Assembly: GCF_000185965.1 (NCBI RefSeq)
Contig: NC_014924.1
Location: 1,550,001-1,614,000 of the forward strand
Direction: 5' to 3'
DNA length: 64,000 nt
Source of the DNA: Pseudoxanthomonas suwonensis 11-1
GTDB taxonomy: Bacteria > Pseudomonadota > Gammaproteobacteria > Xanthomonadales > Xanthomonadaceae
This document shows, piece by piece, positions 9,238 to 20,872 of the stretch. The notes beneath the pieces are model-generated. The model was not told the DNA's origin. It was given only the letters and a program-made list of their open reading frames with translations, and did not search any database. How positions within the stretch are numbered: the stretch's first letter is position 1; every line of letters starts with the position of its first letter. Position numbers and translations under genes: made by a program.

Positions 9238-9701
9238 GGATCACCGGTGCCGGCGGCCGCGACCGGAGGGGCGGGCAGGTCGCCGAAAGTGCGCGGCTTG
9301 GCTCCGGTCAGCGCCGCCAGGGCCATCAGGAGCAGCAGCGGGATCCAGCCCACGACCCGGTAGAAGCCGGCGCTGTGGCGTTCGTGGCCCTGGCCGAGCT
9401 GGTACAGGTGCAGGCCGAAATACAGGTGCAGCAGCACCGCGGCCATCACCACCAGCAGCTTGGCCGCCAGCCAGGCCCCGAACGGGACCATGCCGATCAG
9501 GACCATGCCCAGGGCGATCGCGATGATCCCCGCCGGGGTCGCGATGCGGAAGAACAGCAGGTTGGTGACCGGATTGAAGTAGGCCGGATGGGCGTCGCGG
9601 CCGCCCCGGTGGCGAGCCACGAACAGCCGCGGCAGGAAGAACAGGCCGCAGAACCAGACCAGCACCGCGCCGATGTGCAGCAGCTTGAGCCAGAAGTACA
9701 C
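9186..9701 (-). CDS. HemJ/CopD-like membrane protein
   Basis: A 171-residue protein with four membrane segments, matching the HemJ/CopD-type family: 'FWLKLLHIGAVLVWFCGL' followed by 'LPRLFV', with family-typical His and Arg. HemJ oxidises protoporphyrinogen IX in bacteria that lack HemG/HemY; other members are of unknown use. Beside oxidase and CtaG genes a heme-related role is plausible, but CopD-like copper handling cannot be excluded. The start is GTG at 9701, supported by GAGGAA six bases before it; there is no ATG in this part of the frame. The C-terminal ~20 residues (Ala/Pro/Ser-rich) are encoded antisense to the DUF2231 gene. Confidence 0.8.
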   Translation of the reverse strand: MYFWLKLLHIGAVLVWFCGLFFLPRLFVARHRGGRDAHPAYFNPVTNLLFFRIATPAGIIAIALGMVLIGMVPFGAWLAAKLLVVMAAVLLHLYFGLHLYQLGQGHERHSAGFYRVVGWIPLLLLMALAALTGAKPRTFGDLPAPPVAAAGTGDPHAAGGASSPPSSSAAL

Positions 9702-9722
9702 GCGCGGTTCCTCGCGGGGCGG

Positions 9723-10670
9723 ATTGCCAGGAAGGCTACGCGCCCGCGCGCGAAGCAGGCGTGGGCGGCCGCGGTCGGCGCCGCGGTCCTGCTGCCGCTG
9801 CCCGCGCTGGCCCTGCCGGTGTGCCGGCCGCCGGGCAGCCTGGCCGAACCCTGGGCGCCGCCAGGCGCGTGGCTGCTGCCGCCGGCGCTGCTGCTGGCGC
9901 TTTACCTGGCTGGCCTGTGGCGGCTGTGGCGGCGTGCGCCCGGGCGCGGGATCACGCCGCTGGAGGCCGCCGGCTTCGTCGCCGGGATCCTGCTGCTGGC
10001 CTTCGTCCTCGGCGGCCCGCTCAATGCCTATGCACGCTGGTCGCTGGGCGCGCACATGGCCCAGCACATGCTGCTGCTGGCGGTAGTGCCGCCACTGCTG
10101 CTTGCCGGGCGTGCGTGGGCCGCGATCTCGCTGGCCCTGCCACGGGCGGTGGCCGGCGGGCTGCACCGGCTGCTGCATCCAGCCAGCACTTGGCTGGCGG
10201 CCCGGCTGGGACCGGCCACGGTCGCGCACGCGGCGGTCATGGTGCTGTGGCACCTGCCGGGCTCGCTGCAGGCGGCGCTGGCCAGCGAGCGCCTGCACGA
10301 GGCCATGCATGCCAGCTTCCTGCTGGCCGGGCTGTGGTTCTGGAGCGCGCTGTGGCGGCGGATCCGCGGGCAGGGCGCGGGGCCGGCGCCGGGCGTGGTG
10401 GCCACGGTGTCGCTGATGATGGTGATGGGCTTCCTGGGGGCGCTGCTGACCTTCGCCCCGCGTCCGCTGTACCCGCTGTACGGGTTCCGGGCGCCGGAGG
10501 TGGGCCTGGAGGCCCTGGCCGACCAGCAGCTGGCGGGCCTGCTGATGTGGGTGCCCAGCTGCCTGCCGTACCTGGCCGGGGCGCTGTGGCTGACCTGGCG
10601 GGGCCTGGGCCGGGCCGGCAGGGCGGTCCGGCGGCCCGCGGCGGGGTTGCCTGGACGGAACACTGGATAG
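9723..10670 (+). CDS. ctaG: Cytochrome c oxidase assembly protein CtaG (caa3 type); start uncertain
   Basis: About 315 residues of a caa3_CtaG-family membrane protein, associated with CuB assembly in heme-copper oxidases. It has seven or so hydrophobic segments and conserved His in 'GAHMAQHMLLLAV', 'VLWHLPG' and 'EAMHASFL'. The N-terminus looks like a basic stretch plus hydrophobic segment ('AKQAWAAAVGAAVLLPLPA'), so translation should begin between ~9702 and ~9741, yet that interval has no in-frame ATG, GTG or TTG. In-frame GTGs exist at 9675 (inside the divergent gene) and at 9819 (which would remove the first hydrophobic segment). I give ATT 9723 as a nominal boundary. It serves the neighbouring oxidase operon. 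Confidence 0.85.
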   Translation: MARKATRPRAKQAWAAAVGAAVLLPLPALALPVCRPPGSLAEPWAPPGAWLLPPALLLALYLAGLWRLWRRAPGRGITPLEAAGFVAGILLLAFVLGGPLNAYARWSLGAHMAQHMLLLAVVPPLLLAGRAWAAISLALPRAVAGGLHRLLHPASTWLAARLGPATVAHAAVMVLWHLPGSLQAALASERLHEAMHASFLLAGLWFWSALWRRIRGQGAGPAPGVVATVSLMMVMGFLGALLTFAPRPLYPLYGFRAPEVGLEALADQQLAGLLMWVPSCLPYLAGALWLTWRGLGRAGRAVRRPAAGLPGRNTG

Positions 10671-12191
<1,521 letters not shown>

Positions 12192-12246
12192 GGCAGGGGC
12201 AGGCCGCTCGGCCACCCGGCGCACCGTCCACTGCCAGCTGAACCCA

Positions 12247-13815
<1,569 letters not shown>

Positions 13816-13954
13816 TTCCGCGCAGGCCCTGATACACCCGGTCGTCCTTTCCCGGGGCGACCGGTCCGATGCCCCTCCGTGCGCGGGGCAGGCCGCCGGC
13901 ACCGCCGGCGCTTGCGGGGAACCGTTCCCCGCGTTCGATCAGCAGGTAGTAGCA

Positions 13955-14155
13955 GTGGACTGGGTCCCGGTGGTGTTCCTGGCGTTCAAGATCTCGGTGT
14001 TCGGGATTTGCATGTTCCTGGCCATCAAATGGCATTACGACCAGGGCAGGAAGGCGCGGGCCGAAAGCGAGAAGCTGCGCGCGAGCTACGCGCAGCCCGA
14101 AGCCGCGGAGCCTGCGGCTGCCGGGCCGGAGGCCGGCGACAAGCCGCGGCCCTGA
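13955..14155 (+). CDS. Small single-span membrane protein (hypothetical)
   Basis: A 66-residue product starting at GTG 13955, with an AGGT element about 7 bases upstream. It has one hydrophobic segment (~3-24), then a charged stretch 'YDQGRKARAESEKLRASYA' likely to be helical, and an Ala/Pro/Glu-rich tail. No known family recognised. It lies 139 bases after guaA, in a stretch with short GC-rich inverted repeats. Moderately confident that it is coding. Confidence 0.6.
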   Translation: MDWVPVVFLAFKISVFGICMFLAIKWHYDQGRKARAESEKLRASYAQPEAAEPAAAGPEAGDKPRP

Positions 14156-14487
14156 AGCGCGCCATCGCGGTATAGCCCATCTCCCGAGGTGAGAGGGCTT
14201 GGGGAGAGGGCCGGTGCGGCAGTGGTGGCCCGGCCGCATGCCACCAAGACGGCCCCGGTCCGCTGGATTCGCGCGTTACCCAGCCGCCGGGCTCGACCGT
14301 GGCGCGACCAACCTCGACACACCCTGCTGCGCGCCCTGTGTCCGGGCCGGATCGTCGCTGCTAGACTCCCGCGCTGCCACGGCAAGGACGCCGCGCATCA
14401 TCCGGACCGCCCTTCCGTGTGCCACGGGAACCTGCGCAGGCTGCTGTCCCTGCGCTCCATGGATGCTCCAGGGGAGGAGGAAGGACG
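14156..14487. other. Intergenic region between two small membrane-protein genes
   Basis: No gene is supported here. The start holds a G/A-rich stretch (14185-14211) with a near-palindromic 'CTCCCGAGGTGAGAGGG'. A 'GCTAGACT' sequence near 14349 resembles the weak -10 boxes used before other genes in this window and may drive the next gene. Confidence 0.4.
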
Positions 14488-14982
14488 ATGGGAAGACTGG
14501 TCGTACTGATCGTGCTGGTGGCGGTGGCGTGGTTCGCCTGGGACCGGGGCTGGCGGATCGGGGAAGAGCATGTCCACGAGTACTACGACCGCCAGGTCGA
14601 GCTGTTCGGCGCCTATGACCACGAGGAGCTGTGCAAGCTCCTGGCCGACGACTTCAGCATGGACGTCACCACCTATGCCAACGGGCAGCTGGTCGACGAC
14701 GACGTCTACGATGCCGACGAGACCTGCGCGATGACCCGCAAGATGGTCGATGGGATGCGCATCCTGAATTCGCGCAGCCGCGGCCTGCTGGATTTCGATA
14801 TCAACGTGGACATCCATTCCATCGACATCGCCCCCGGTGGACGCAGCGCCAGCGTGGACGCGACCACGACGGTGCGGATGGGCGACCGGCTGGTCAGCCG
14901 CAGCCGGGGCACCGAGCGCCTGTCGCGCGCGCGCTGGCGGGTGCGCAGCCACGGCGGCGAAGGCAGGAGCTGGACCTACTGA
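14488..14982 (+). CDS. Membrane-anchored protein with a SnoaL/NTF2-like appearance (hypothetical)
   Basis: A 164-residue protein with an N-terminal signal anchor ('LVVLIVLVAVAWFAW') followed by a soluble domain rich in Asp and Glu. Its layout (helix, 'LLADDFSMDVTT', then alternating strands ending in 'RARWRVRSHGGEG') resembles periplasmic NTF2-like domains, but I do not recognise a family and give no function. The start is well supported: a long purine run GGGGAGGAGGAAGG ends a few bases before ATG 14488. Confidence 0.75.
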   Translation: MGRLVVLIVLVAVAWFAWDRGWRIGEEHVHEYYDRQVELFGAYDHEELCKLLADDFSMDVTTYANGQLVDDDVYDADETCAMTRKMVDGMRILNSRSRGLLDFDINVDIHSIDIAPGGRSASVDATTTVRMGDRLVSRSRGTERLSRARWRVRSHGGEGRSWTY

Positions 14983-15072
14983 AACCAGTTCCGGCCGTCG
15001 TGCCCCGGATTCACGGGGGCGCGACGGCAGGAGTCGCAGCGTAGGGGCTCCGAATCCCGGGAATCCCCCGCC

Positions 15073-15249
15073 ATGTCCGACGACACCAAGCAGGTCGGCT
15101 CGCCCGACCGCGACCGCATCAACCTCTCCGAGGACTACGAGGTCCGTTACTGGACCGGTGCCCTTGGCGTGAGCGAGGAGCAGCTGCGCGAGGCCGTGGC
15201 CGCGGTGGGTCCCACCGCCGAGGCCGTGCGCCGCCACCTGGGCAAGTGA
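15073..15249 (+). CDS. DUF3606 family small protein
   Basis: A 58-residue protein matching DUF3606: 'RINLSEDYEVRYWTGALGVSEEQLREAV' with a short C-terminal helix ending 'RRHLGK'. Members are common small cytoplasmic proteins of unknown function, often near stress or DNA-repair genes. The ligD start lies 10 bases after this stop, so the two are probably co-transcribed. Confidence 0.85.
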   Translation: MSDDTKQVGSPDRDRINLSEDYEVRYWTGALGVSEEQLREAVAAVGPTAEAVRRHLGK

Positions 15250-15259
15250 TGGGCGTGGC

Positions 15260-18058
15260 ATGAGCCTGGTCGATTACCGGCGCAAGCGCAGCTTCGACCG
15301 TACCCGCGAACCGGAACCGGGCAAGCCTGCGCCGCGCGGGCAGCGCCCGATCTTCGTGGTCCAGCTCCACCACGCCAGTCGTCGCCACTACGACTTCCGC
15401 CTGCAGGTCGGCGATGCGCTCAAGAGCTGGGCCGTGCCCAAGGGGCCCAGCTATGACCCCTCGGTCAAGCGCATGGCGGTGGAAGTCGAGGACCATCCGC
15501 TGGACTACGCCGGCTTCGAGGGCGATATCCCGAAGGGCGAGTACGGCGGCGGCCACGTGGCCCGCTTCGACCATGGCGTGTGGTCCACCGCGGGCGACCC
15601 GGAGGAGCAGCTGGCCAAGGGCCACCTGCGTTTCGAGCTGTTCGGCGACCGCCTCAAGGGCGGCTGGCACCTGGTGCGCTCGGGCAAGCCCGCTCGCCAG
15701 CCGCAGTGGCTGCTGTTCAAGGACAAGGATGGGTGGGCCGGCACCCTTGAGGCCGACGACCTGCTGGCCGAGGTCACGCCCCCGCCGGAAGCCGACCGCA
15801 AGCGCGCCGGCAGCGGCAAGGCCAAGCCCAGGCGCCTGGCCGCGGTGCCGGCGCCGCGTGCGCGGCGCAAGGACTGGAAGAAGCGCGCGCTGGCACTGGA
15901 CGGTTCGCGCGCCGCCGATGCGCCCGACGGTCCATTCCAGCCGCAGCTGGCACGCCTGGGCCAGGCCGCGCCGGAGGGCGAGCAGTGGCTGCACGAGATC
16001 AAGTGGGATGGCTACCGCATCCTCGCCACCGTCGAGGAGGGCGAGGTGCGGTTGTGGTCGCGAAACGCGCTGGAGTGGACCGACCGCGTTCCCGAGATCC
16101 GCGACGCGGTGAAGGCGCTGGGCCTGCGCAGCGCGGCGCTGGATGGCGAGCTGATCGCCGGCAGCGGCACTCGCGAGGACTTCAACCTGCTGCAGGCCAC
16201 GCTGTCCGGCGAGCGACCGGGCACGCTGGCCTACGTGCTGTTCGACCTGCTCCACGTCGACGGCGTGGACATCACCGAGGCATCCCTGCTGGAGCGCAAG
16301 GAACTGCTGCAGGCGGTGCTGGAGAAGGGTCCCGCGCACCTGGCCTACAGCTCGCACATCCCGGGCGACGGCCGCCAGGCGATCGCGCTGGCTGCCGAGC
16401 GCCACTTCGAGGGGATCATCTCCAAGCGCGCCGATCGTCCGTACCGGCCGGGACGCGGCGACGACTGGCGCAAGACCAAGCAGCTGGCCAGCGACGAGTT
16501 TGCCATCGTCGGCTATACCGCGCCGCAGGGCAGCCGTACCGGTTTCGGTTCGCTGCTGCTGGCGCGGCCGGATGCGAAGCATGGCTGGCGCTATGTCGGC
16601 CGGGTAGGCACCGGCTTCAGCGACGAGATGCTGCGCGAGCTGGCACCGCGCCTGGCGAAGGACACCAGCAGCAAGCCGACCGCGCACGTGGACACCATGG
16701 ACACCGCGCTGCGTCGCGCGACCTGGGTGCCGCCGCGCATGGTGGTCGAGGTCTTCTATCGTGGCATCGGCGGGCAGCAGCTGCTGCGCCAGGCCTCGTT
16801 GAAGACCTTGCGCCCGGACAAGGACATCGAAGACCTGTACGACAGCGACCGCGGCCCGGGTGTCGCGGAGGAGACGGTAATGGCGGCAAAGGGGAAGGCA
16901 GCCACGAAGAAGACTGCGGCGACGAAGGGGGGGGCGGGGAAGACCGCCACCGCGAAGACGGCCACGAAGAAGGCGCCGGCACGCGAGGCAGTTGCCAAGG
17001 GCGCACCCACGAAGGCTGCGAAGAAGGCAGTAAAGGCTCCTGCGGAGAAGGCCGCCGCGAAGGCCGCGAAAACATCGGCCAGCAAGATCGTAGGAAAGAC
17101 TCCCGGCGCGAAGACGGGCGCCTCCCGCGCCGCCACGCCGACGAAGGCCAGCGCCGGCACCAGTCGCAAGCGCGCGACCACGCCGCAGGACTGGCCCAGG
17201 CTTTCCAGCCCCACCAAGGTCCTGTTCCCGGACATCCGCGCCACCAAGCAGGAGGTATGGGACTACTACGCGGCGGTGATGGACCACCTGCTGCCTGAGA
17301 TCGTCGGACGTCCGCTCTCGGTGATCCGCTGTCCGTCCGGAACGGGCAGGCAGTGTTTCTTCCAGAAGCACCTGACCGCCGGGCTGGAACGGGTGGCCTC
17401 GGTGAAGCTCAAGGAGGAGAGCGGCACCAACGCCGAATACCTGGTGGTGGAGGACGAGGGTGGGCTGATGGAGCTGGTGCAGTTCAATGCGCTGGAGTTC
17501 CATCCCTGGGGCTCGCATGCCGACAACCCCGACCATGCCGACCGCGTGGTGTTCGACCTGGATCCCGGCCCGGACGTGCCGTTCGCCGAGGTCAAGAAGG
17601 CCGCGGTCGATATCCGCCGCCAGCTGGAAGCGCTGGAGCTGGCGTCGTTCCTGCGCGTGACCGGCGGCAAGGGCCTGCACGTGGTGGTGCCGCTTGCGCC
17701 GGGCTGCGACTGGGAACTGACCAAGCGCTTCGCCCATGGCTTCGCCGATGCGCTGGCCAGGTCCGAACCGGACCGCTTCGTCGCGACCGCGACCAAGAGC
17801 CTGCGCAACCGCCGCATCTTCGTCGACTACCTGCGCAACGGTCGCGGCGCCACCGCGGTGGCTTCCTACTCGCTGCGTGCGCGGCCGGGCGCACCGGTCG
17901 CGATGCCGATCGCCTGGAACGAGCTGGCGCGACTGCCTCGCGCCGACGTCTACACGATGCGGGACGTGCCGGAACGCCTGCGGCGCAGGCGCAAGGATCC
18001 CTGGGAGGGAATCGATGGACTGCGCCAGAACCTCGCGCGCTGGGCCAGGGACGAGTAG
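15260..18058 (+). CDS. ligD: DNA ligase D (PE-LIG-POL) for non-homologous end joining
   Basis: A 932-residue multifunctional repair enzyme in the Pseudomonas-type order. Residues ~25-180 are the 3'-phosphoesterase ('QLHHASRRHYDFRLQ'). Residues ~210-525 are the ATP-dependent ligase with nucleotidyl-transfer Lys 248 in 'EIKWDGYR' and the OB fold. Residues ~540-635 are a Lys/Ala/Thr-rich linker, and ~640-932 the primase-like polymerase ('VFDLDPGPDVPF', 'VTGGKGLHVVVPL'). It normally works with Ku at double-strand breaks; no ku gene is in this window. The linker is unusually long and resembles histone H1-like tails, suggesting a flexible DNA-contacting tether (inference). Confidence 0.96.
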   Translation: MSLVDYRRKRSFDRTREPEPGKPAPRGQRPIFVVQLHHASRRHYDFRLQVGDALKSWAVPKGPSYDPSVKRMAVEVEDHPLDYAGFEGDIPKGEYGGGHVARFDHGVWSTAGDPEEQLAKGHLRFELFGDRLKGGWHLVRSGKPARQPQWLLFKDKDGWAGTLEADDLLAEVTPPPEADRKRAGSGKAKPRRLAAVPAPRARRKDWKKRALALDGSRAADAPDGPFQPQLARLGQAAPEGEQWLHEIKWDGYRILATVEEGEVRLWSRNALEWTDRVPEIRDAVKALGLRSAALDGELIAGSGTREDFNLLQATLSGERPGTLAYVLFDLLHVDGVDITEASLLERKELLQAVLEKGPAHLAYSSHIPGDGRQAIALAAERHFEGIISKRADRPYRPGRGDDWRKTKQLASDEFAIVGYTAPQGSRTGFGSLLLARPDAKHGWRYVGRVGTGFSDEMLRELAPRLAKDTSSKPTAHVDTMDTALRRATWVPPRMVVEVFYRGIGGQQLLRQASLKTLRPDKDIEDLYDSDRGPGVAEETVMAAKGKAATKKTAATKGGAGKTATAKTATKKAPAREAVAKGAPTKAAKKAVKAPAEKAAAKAAKTSASKIVGKTPGAKTGASRAATPTKASAGTSRKRATTPQDWPRLSSPTKVLFPDIRATKQEVWDYYAAVMDHLLPEIVGRPLSVIRCPSGTGRQCFFQKHLTAGLERVASVKLKEESGTNAEYLVVEDEGGLMELVQFNALEFHPWGSHADNPDHADRVVFDLDPGPDVPFAEVKKAAVDIRRQLEALELASFLRVTGGKGLHVVVPLAPGCDWELTKRFAHGFADALARSEPDRFVATATKSLRNRRIFVDYLRNGRGATAVASYSLRARPGAPVAMPIAWNELARLPRADVYTMRDVPERLRRRRKDPWEGIDGLRQNLARWARDE

Positions 18059-18197
18059 GGCTGCCGGTATGATTTCGACGATTTCCCGGGAAAACAACGA
18101 TATCGATGGCGCCATTGGCGCCGGGGTGTCATCCTCCACCGGCCCTGTCCGCCCCGCGGACGACAAGGGGGGGCGCACTGATGGACGTTTCGTCGCT

Positions 18198-19340
18198 ATG
18201 AGCGCCACCGGCACGCCACACGCCAGCCCCGGTGACGAGCACCTGCTGTTGCAGGGCGTTACCGATTACGCGATCTACATGCTCGATGCATCGGGCACCA
18301 TCCTGAGCTGGAACACCGGCGGCCAGCGGATCAAGGGCTATACCGATGCCGAGGTGATCGGCCAGCACTTCTCGCGGTTCTATCCGCAGGAGGACATCGA
18401 GCGCGGCGAACCGCAACGTGCGCTCGGCATCGCCGCGCGCGATGGCCGTTACGAGACCGAGGGCTGGCGGGTGCGCAAGGACGGCAGCCGGTTCCGTGCC
18501 CATATCGTGATCGACGCGATCTGGCAGGACGGCGAGCTGGTCGGCTTCGCCAAGATTACCCGTGACATCACCGCGCGGCACCTCGCCGCCGAGCAGAAGC
18601 GCCAGGCTGAGCAGGCGCTGGCACAGGCGCAGAAGATCGCCGCCGTCGGCCAGCTGACCCTGGGCATCGCCCACGACTTCAACAACCTGCTGGCGGTGAT
18701 TACTGCAAGCCTGGACCAGCTGGACGTGGCCGAGGGCCGCAGGCGCGAGGTCCTGGTCGATGCGGCACGCCAGGCCGCCGGCCGTGGCGCACGGCTGGTC
18801 CGGCAGATGCTGGCCTTCTCGCGCGGACAGGCGCTGGAGCCGAAGTTGCATGACGTCAACGCACTGATCGACGGCGCCAGCGAGGTCTACCGCCGCGCCG
18901 CCGGCCCGATCACCCAGTGCGTGTTCGAACTGGCCGAGGCCGATACCCGGGTGATGGTCGATGCCGAGCAGCTGGAAGCCGCGCTGGTCAACCTGGTGGC
19001 CAACGCGCGCGACGCGATGGAGACGCCGGGCACGATCCGCATCGCCACCCGCATCGCGCGTCCCCGCGCCGGGTTGCACCTCGAGGCCGTGCCCGGGCGC
19101 AACCACCTGCATGTCTCGGTCGCGGACGACGGTCCCGGCATGCGCGAGGACGTGCGCCTGCGCGCGATGGAACCTTTCTTCACCACCAAGGACGTGGGCC
19201 GCGGCAGCGGCCTGGGTCTCAGCCAGGTCTTCGGGTTCGCCAGCCAGTCCGGCGGTTTCGCTTCCATCGAGAGCGCGCCGGGCGAGGGCACCTGCGTGAC
19301 CATGGCCATTCCCCTTCCGGAGAACACCAACGATGCCTAG
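18198..19340 (+). CDS. PAS-domain sensor histidine kinase
   Basis: A 380-residue soluble kinase with no membrane segment. The PAS domain (~15-130, 'ILSWNTGGQRIKGYTDAEVIGQ') with its C-terminal cap is followed by a short coiled coil rich in Gln/Ala, a phosphoacceptor helix ('GIAHDFNNLLAVI', His ~160) and an ATPase domain with N box 'NLVANARDAM', 'DDGPGM' and 'GSGLGLSQVFG'. It is NtrB-like in sequence. ATG 18198 removes a non-conserved stretch; an in-frame ATG at 18069 would add 43 residues. It overlaps the response regulator by 8 bases, so they form a two-component pair. The signal is unknown. Confidence 0.9.
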   Translation: MSATGTPHASPGDEHLLLQGVTDYAIYMLDASGTILSWNTGGQRIKGYTDAEVIGQHFSRFYPQEDIERGEPQRALGIAARDGRYETEGWRVRKDGSRFRAHIVIDAIWQDGELVGFAKITRDITARHLAAEQKRQAEQALAQAQKIAAVGQLTLGIAHDFNNLLAVITASLDQLDVAEGRRREVLVDAARQAAGRGARLVRQMLAFSRGQALEPKLHDVNALIDGASEVYRRAAGPITQCVFELAEADTRVMVDAEQLEAALVNLVANARDAMETPGTIRIATRIARPRAGLHLEAVPGRNHLHVSVADDGPGMREDVRLRAMEPFFTTKDVGRGSGLGLSQVFGFASQSGGFASIESAPGEGTCVTMAIPLPENTNDA

Positions 19341-19695
19341 GGTGCTGTATGTCGAGGACGATGCCCTGTTGCGCATGGTCACGACCATCGCGCTGGAAGA
19401 TGCCGGTTACGCCGTGGTCGAGGCGCATGACGGCCACCAGGCGCGCCGGCTGCTGGACGAGGAGGGCGGCTTCGACTTCGTGATCAGCGACATCAGCATG
19501 CCCGGCGGCATGAGTGGGGTGGAGGTGGCGCAGGCGGCCCAGGCCGTGCGCCCCGGCTGCCGCACCATCCTGGTATCCGGTTACGCCACTGCGCAGTTGC
19601 CGCCGCTGCCGGAATCGGTGGTCTACCTGGGCAAGCCGTTCCGGGTGCAGCAGCTGATCGACACCCTGGCGGGGGCCACCGGCAGCCCGGCCTGA
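19333..19695 (+). CDS. Single-domain response regulator
   Basis: A 120-residue receiver domain with the acidic pair in 'VEDD', phosphoacceptor Asp 53 in 'ISDISMPGG', 'SGYA' (switch residue) and the conserved Lys in 'LGKPF'. There is no output domain, so it must act by protein contact or phosphotransfer, as CheY-like proteins do. The start codon lies inside the kinase gene, ensuring coupled translation. It is followed by a terminator-like hairpin at 19842-19863. Confidence 0.93.
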   Translation: MPRVLYVEDDALLRMVTTIALEDAGYAVVEAHDGHQARRLLDEEGGFDFVISDISMPGGMSGVEVAQAAQAVRPGCRTILVSGYATAQLPPLPESVVYLGKPFRVQQLIDTLAGATGSPA

Positions 19696-19996
19696 GCCGG
19701 CCGGGGTCGGAAAAGCCCTACACGAAGGGCCGCGGTCGCCCGATGGTCCGCCGCCCCCGGGGGCCGCAGACTATGCGGATTCCCCGGACGGCCCTCCAGC
19801 GCCGTCACTATTGCGCCAGTCCCCAATCCCTGGCGCCGCTCGGCCGCCTCGTGCGGCCTTTTTCTTCCTTGCGCCCAGTCCTTCCTCCCCCCTGGGAGGC
19901 GGCAATGCCTGCGCGCGGCGTGCACCTGGCGTCGGCGGCTTGCCCGTCCGATTTGCTACCCTGCGCCGCCGTCCGTATCGCTGTCCGGTGCCATCC
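19696..19996. other. Intergenic region after the two-component pair
   Basis: No gene is supported. It contains the hairpin terminator at 19842-19863 and a 'TTTGCTACCCTGCGC' stretch near 19953 that may hold the promoter of the acyltransferase gene. Confidence 0.4.
19842..19863 (+). terminator. Rho-independent terminator after response regulator
   Basis: A 6-bp GC stem (GGCCGC / GCGGCC) with loop CTCGT is followed by five T. It is about 150 bases after the response-regulator stop. Confidence 0.7.
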
Positions 19997-20872
19997 ATGC
20001 CGTTGCGTGTCCTGCCCATCCTCCTGCTGGTCGTGCTCAACACCCTGGTCCACGCCGTGCCGTTGCTGCTGGTCGGGCTGGTCAAGGCGGTGCTGCCGCT
20101 GCGTCCGGTTTGGCGCGCCTGCAACCCGCTGCTGACCGGGCTGGCGGAGAACTGGATCGCGGTGAACACCTGGATGATCGGCGCCTTCACCCGCACCCGC
20201 TTCGAACTGGAGGGAATGGCCGACCTGGAGCGCGACGGCCACTACCTGGTGCTGGCCAACCACCAGAGCTGGGTCGACATCCTGGTGCTGCAGAAGGTGT
20301 TCAACCGCAAGGTGCCGCTGCTGCGCTTCTTCCTCAAGCGATCGCTGTTCTGGGTGCCGGTCCTGGGTCTGGCCTGGTGGGCGCTGGATTTCCCGTTCAT
20401 GGGCCGCTACAACCGCCGCCAGATCGCGAAGAACCCGGAGCTGGGGCGGCGCGACATCGAAACCACGCGCAAGGCCTGCGAGAAGTTCCGCGACATCCCG
20501 GTGTCGATCATGAACTTCGTCGAGGGCACGCGCTTCACCCCGGCCAAGCACGCGCAGCAGTCCTCGCCGTACCGGCACCTGCTCAAGCCCAAGTCCGGCG
20601 GCGTGGCCTTCGTGATCGACGCGATGGGCCAGGGCCTGCATTCGATCCTCGACGTCACCATCGCCTATCCGGACGGCCGCCCGTCGATGATGGACCTGAT
20701 GGCCAACCGCGTCGGCACGGTGCGGGTGAAGGTGCGCCAGCGCCCGATCCCGGCCGGACTGGTCGGCGGCAACTACCAGGACGACCGTTCCTTCCGCGCC
20801 CGTTTCCAGCAGTGGATGAACGGCCTGTGGCAGGAGAAGGACGCCGACCTGGACCGGCTGCTGGGCCGCTGA
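19997..20872 (+). CDS. 1-acyl-glycerol-3-phosphate acyltransferase-like protein (YihG type)
   Basis: A 291-residue membrane-bound acyltransferase of the PlsC superfamily. It has an N-terminal hydrophobic segment (~1-35), the catalytic H-x4-D box 'NHQSWVD', a second motif around 'FPFMGRYNRRQI', and 'FVEGTRFTP' (E-G-T-R block). This matches the YihG subgroup, which transfers acyl chains to lysophosphatidate or related lipids and tunes membrane fatty-acid content. The exact substrate is inferred from family. The first M of the hydrophobic segment is used as start (ATG 19997). Confidence 0.88.
   Translation: MPLRVLPILLLVVLNTLVHAVPLLLVGLVKAVLPLRPVWRACNPLLTGLAENWIAVNTWMIGAFTRTRFELEGMADLERDGHYLVLANHQSWVDILVLQKVFNRKVPLLRFFLKRSLFWVPVLGLAWWALDFPFMGRYNRRQIAKNPELGRRDIETTRKACEKFRDIPVSIMNFVEGTRFTPAKHAQQSSPYRHLLKPKSGGVAFVIDAMGQGLHSILDVTIAYPDGRPSMMDLMANRVGTVRVKVRQRPIPAGLVGGNYQDDRSFRARFQQWMNGLWQEKDADLDRLLGR

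Noticed and set aside
13816-13954. Possible small RNA after guaA
   Set aside because: Several GC-rich inverted repeats (e.g. CCGGTCG / CGACCGG) occur, but there is no promoter or T run, so I do not call an RNA gene.
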